DNA from: Alliaria petiolata
Taxonomy: Eukaryota; Streptophyta; Magnoliopsida; Brassicales; Brassicaceae
DNA length: 64,000 nt
NCBI GenBank assembly: GCA_020283515.1
Contig: JAHZTW010000002.1
Coordinates: 23,458,123-23,522,122 of the forward strand
Direction of reading: 5' to 3'
The notes under the pieces: generated by a model
The model's input: the letters and a program-made list of their open reading frames with translations, nothing else
The model's database searches: none
What the model was told of the DNA's origin: nothing
Shown here: positions 62,771 to 64,000 of the stretch, one piece after another
Position numbering within the stretch: the first letter of the stretch is position 1
Layout: each line of letters begins with the position of its first letter
Position numbers and translations under genes: made by a program

Positions 62771-64000
62771 TTAAGCTTTGCTGGGGTCTTGGAGACGGAC
62801 CACGGTTGCTTCCAAAACTTGGTATTTCTCATTTCCCAAATACGGCTTCAGTCTGTGTCCGTTCACTGTGTGATCCGCTCCTTCATTTCCAACCAGTGTC
62901 ACAGCTCCATATGGCAATACTTCCTTGATGGTGTATGGTCCGGACCATCACGATTTCAACTTCCCGGGGAACAGTCTTAGTCTTGAGTTGTATAGCAGCA
63001 CTTGATTCCCTGGTGCGAACTCTTTTGGTTTGATTTTCTTGTCGTGGAGAACTTTTGTTTTCTCCTTGTAGATCCGCGAGCTCTCCAATGCTTTCAAATG
63101 GATTTCTTCCAGCTCGTGTAGGTTTATCAGCCTCTTCTCTTGAGCTGTCTTGATGTCAAAATTCAAGAGCTTGATGGCCCATAGAGCCTTGTACTCGAGT
63201 TCCACGGGTAAGTGACATGCCTTGCCATATAGGAGGGCGTAAGGAGACCTTCCAATGGGTGTTTCGAAAGCAGTTCTGTATGCCCATAGAGCGTCGTCTA
63301 ACTTTGCTGACCAGTCCTTTCTTGTAGCTCCGACCGTTTTTTCCAATATAGCCTTGATCTCGCGATTGGATATCTCGACTTGCCTGTTTGTCTGTGGATG
63401 GTACGGTGTAGCTACCTTATGCTTAACCCCATGTTTCTTCAGGAGGTTTTCGAACAGCTTGTTGATAAAATGACTACCACCGTCACTTATCACCACTCTT
63501 GGGATCCCATACCTTGGAAAGATAGTTGACTTGAATAGCTTTAGTACTACCTTTGCATCGTTGGTGGGGTTAGCGACGGCTTCGACCCATTTCGAGACAT
63601 AATCAACAGCAACTAGTATGTACTTGTTTCCATAAGAGGAGGGAAATGGTCCCATGAAGTCAATTCCCCAAATGTCAAAGATATCGACTTCCAATATCGG
63701 GTTCTGTGGCATCTCGTCCCGCTTGCTAATGTTCCCCTTTCTTTGGCACGCTTCGCAAGAGGAGACATACTCGTGACTGTCTTTGAACAAACTTGGCCAC
63801 CAGAATCCTGCGTGTAAGATTTTTGTTGCGGTTTTGAACGTGGCAAAGTGGCCACCGTAGGCTGAACCGTGGCAATGGAATAGGATCCCTTTCGCTTCTC
63901 CTTTTGACACACATCTTCTGTAGATCCCATCTAACCCTCTCTTGAAGAGATACGGCTCGTCGTAGAAGAAATAGTTAATGTCCTTGAAGAATTTCTTCCT
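62771..64000 (-). pseudogene. Integrase of Athila-like element 3, partial at window edge, one in-frame stop
   Basis: The frame is open at the right edge (FFYDEPYLFKRGLDGIYRRC). Zinc motif: ILFHCHGSAYGGHF and CEACQ. Catalytic core: IWGIDFMGPF (Asp), VVISDGGSHF (Asp), PYHPQTNRQVEISNREI (Glu), so DDE is intact. Then WAYRTAFETPIGRSPYALLYGK, HLPVELEYKALWA and GNQVLLYNSRLRLFPGKLKS. TGA at 62950-62948 interrupts, with the same frame continuing WSGPYTIKEVLPYGAVTL, VNGHRLKPYL to TAA at 62773-62771. The stop fits a CGA to TGA change. The upstream pol lies beyond the window. Confidence 0.88.

Noticed and set aside
60331..62980. Several plus-strand frames of 60-100 codons in the Athila-like element 3 region
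   Set aside because: Wrong strand relative to the integrase, no recognisable domain, low-complexity hydrophobic products.

Overview
This is nuclear plant DNA from a member of the Brassicaceae, probably a fairly close relative of Arabidopsis. Several exons give proteins close to Arabidopsis families: ribosomal P2, an aldo/keto reductase, a two-domain phytocyanin, kinesin-5, the coilin N-terminus and a defensin-like peptide. Intergenic DNA is AT-rich with Helitrons and MITEs, and genes have short GT-AG introns. Only two protein genes look intact: a plastid-type aldo/keto reductase (17665-19768, nine exons) and cytosolic 60S acidic ribosomal protein P2 (25108-26213, three coding exons). Most of the rest is broken genes and transposable elements, as in pericentromeric or TE-rich arm DNA.

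Layout. 0.08-1.3 kb: a duplicated, frameshifted coilin 5' fragment, with the window's single N at the duplication junction. 1.5-8.7 kb: AT-rich repeats, a tRNA-like SINE remnant, a frameshifted defensin-like gene and a 277-bp tandem array. 9.3-11.5 kb: a kinesin-5 pseudogene and a separate exon-like start. 12.1-15.1 kb: a 3-kb imperfect inverted repeat of Helitron-type sequence, with a small MULE-type MITE in one arm only. 16.0-19.8 kb: a stray copy of an aldo/keto reductase terminal exon, a PIF/Harbinger MITE, a W-box array and the intact gene. 21.1-24.3 kb: four head-to-tail PIF/Harbinger MITEs, each with a 27-bp minisatellite containing E2F-type sites. 24.8-26.2 kb: the P2 gene. 26.9 kb: a U1 snRNA retropseudogene with poly(A) and target-site duplication. 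27.4-29.7 kb: a phytocyanin gene split in its signal peptide by a small LTR element, itself invaded by a Cassandra TRIM with three LTRs. 29.9-33.6 kb: a Helitron, a long-TIR element and a PIF/Harbinger transposase pseudogene.

33.9-64 kb is nested Ty3/gypsy DNA. An Athila-like element (LTR 33917-35465, plus strand) is interrupted in gag by a 12.1-kb Tat-lineage element (36214-48336, TSD AGGAT, dual RNase H, antisense extra ORFs). It is interrupted again before its protease by a 6.8-kb Athila-like element that carries only gag-protease (49781-56579, minus strand). Beyond these lie an integrase C-terminus, LTR-like debris, and a third Athila-like element on the minus strand whose integrase runs off the right edge.

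The points most worth following up are two independent arrays of short palindromes in the Athila-like elements (spacing 21-23 bp in one, about 63 bp in the other), the E2F-site-rich MITE array, and the two fully resolved insertion histories (U1 retrocopy; TRIM-in-gene with Cassandra inside). Everything was read by eye; family names rest on motif recognition and no database search was run.
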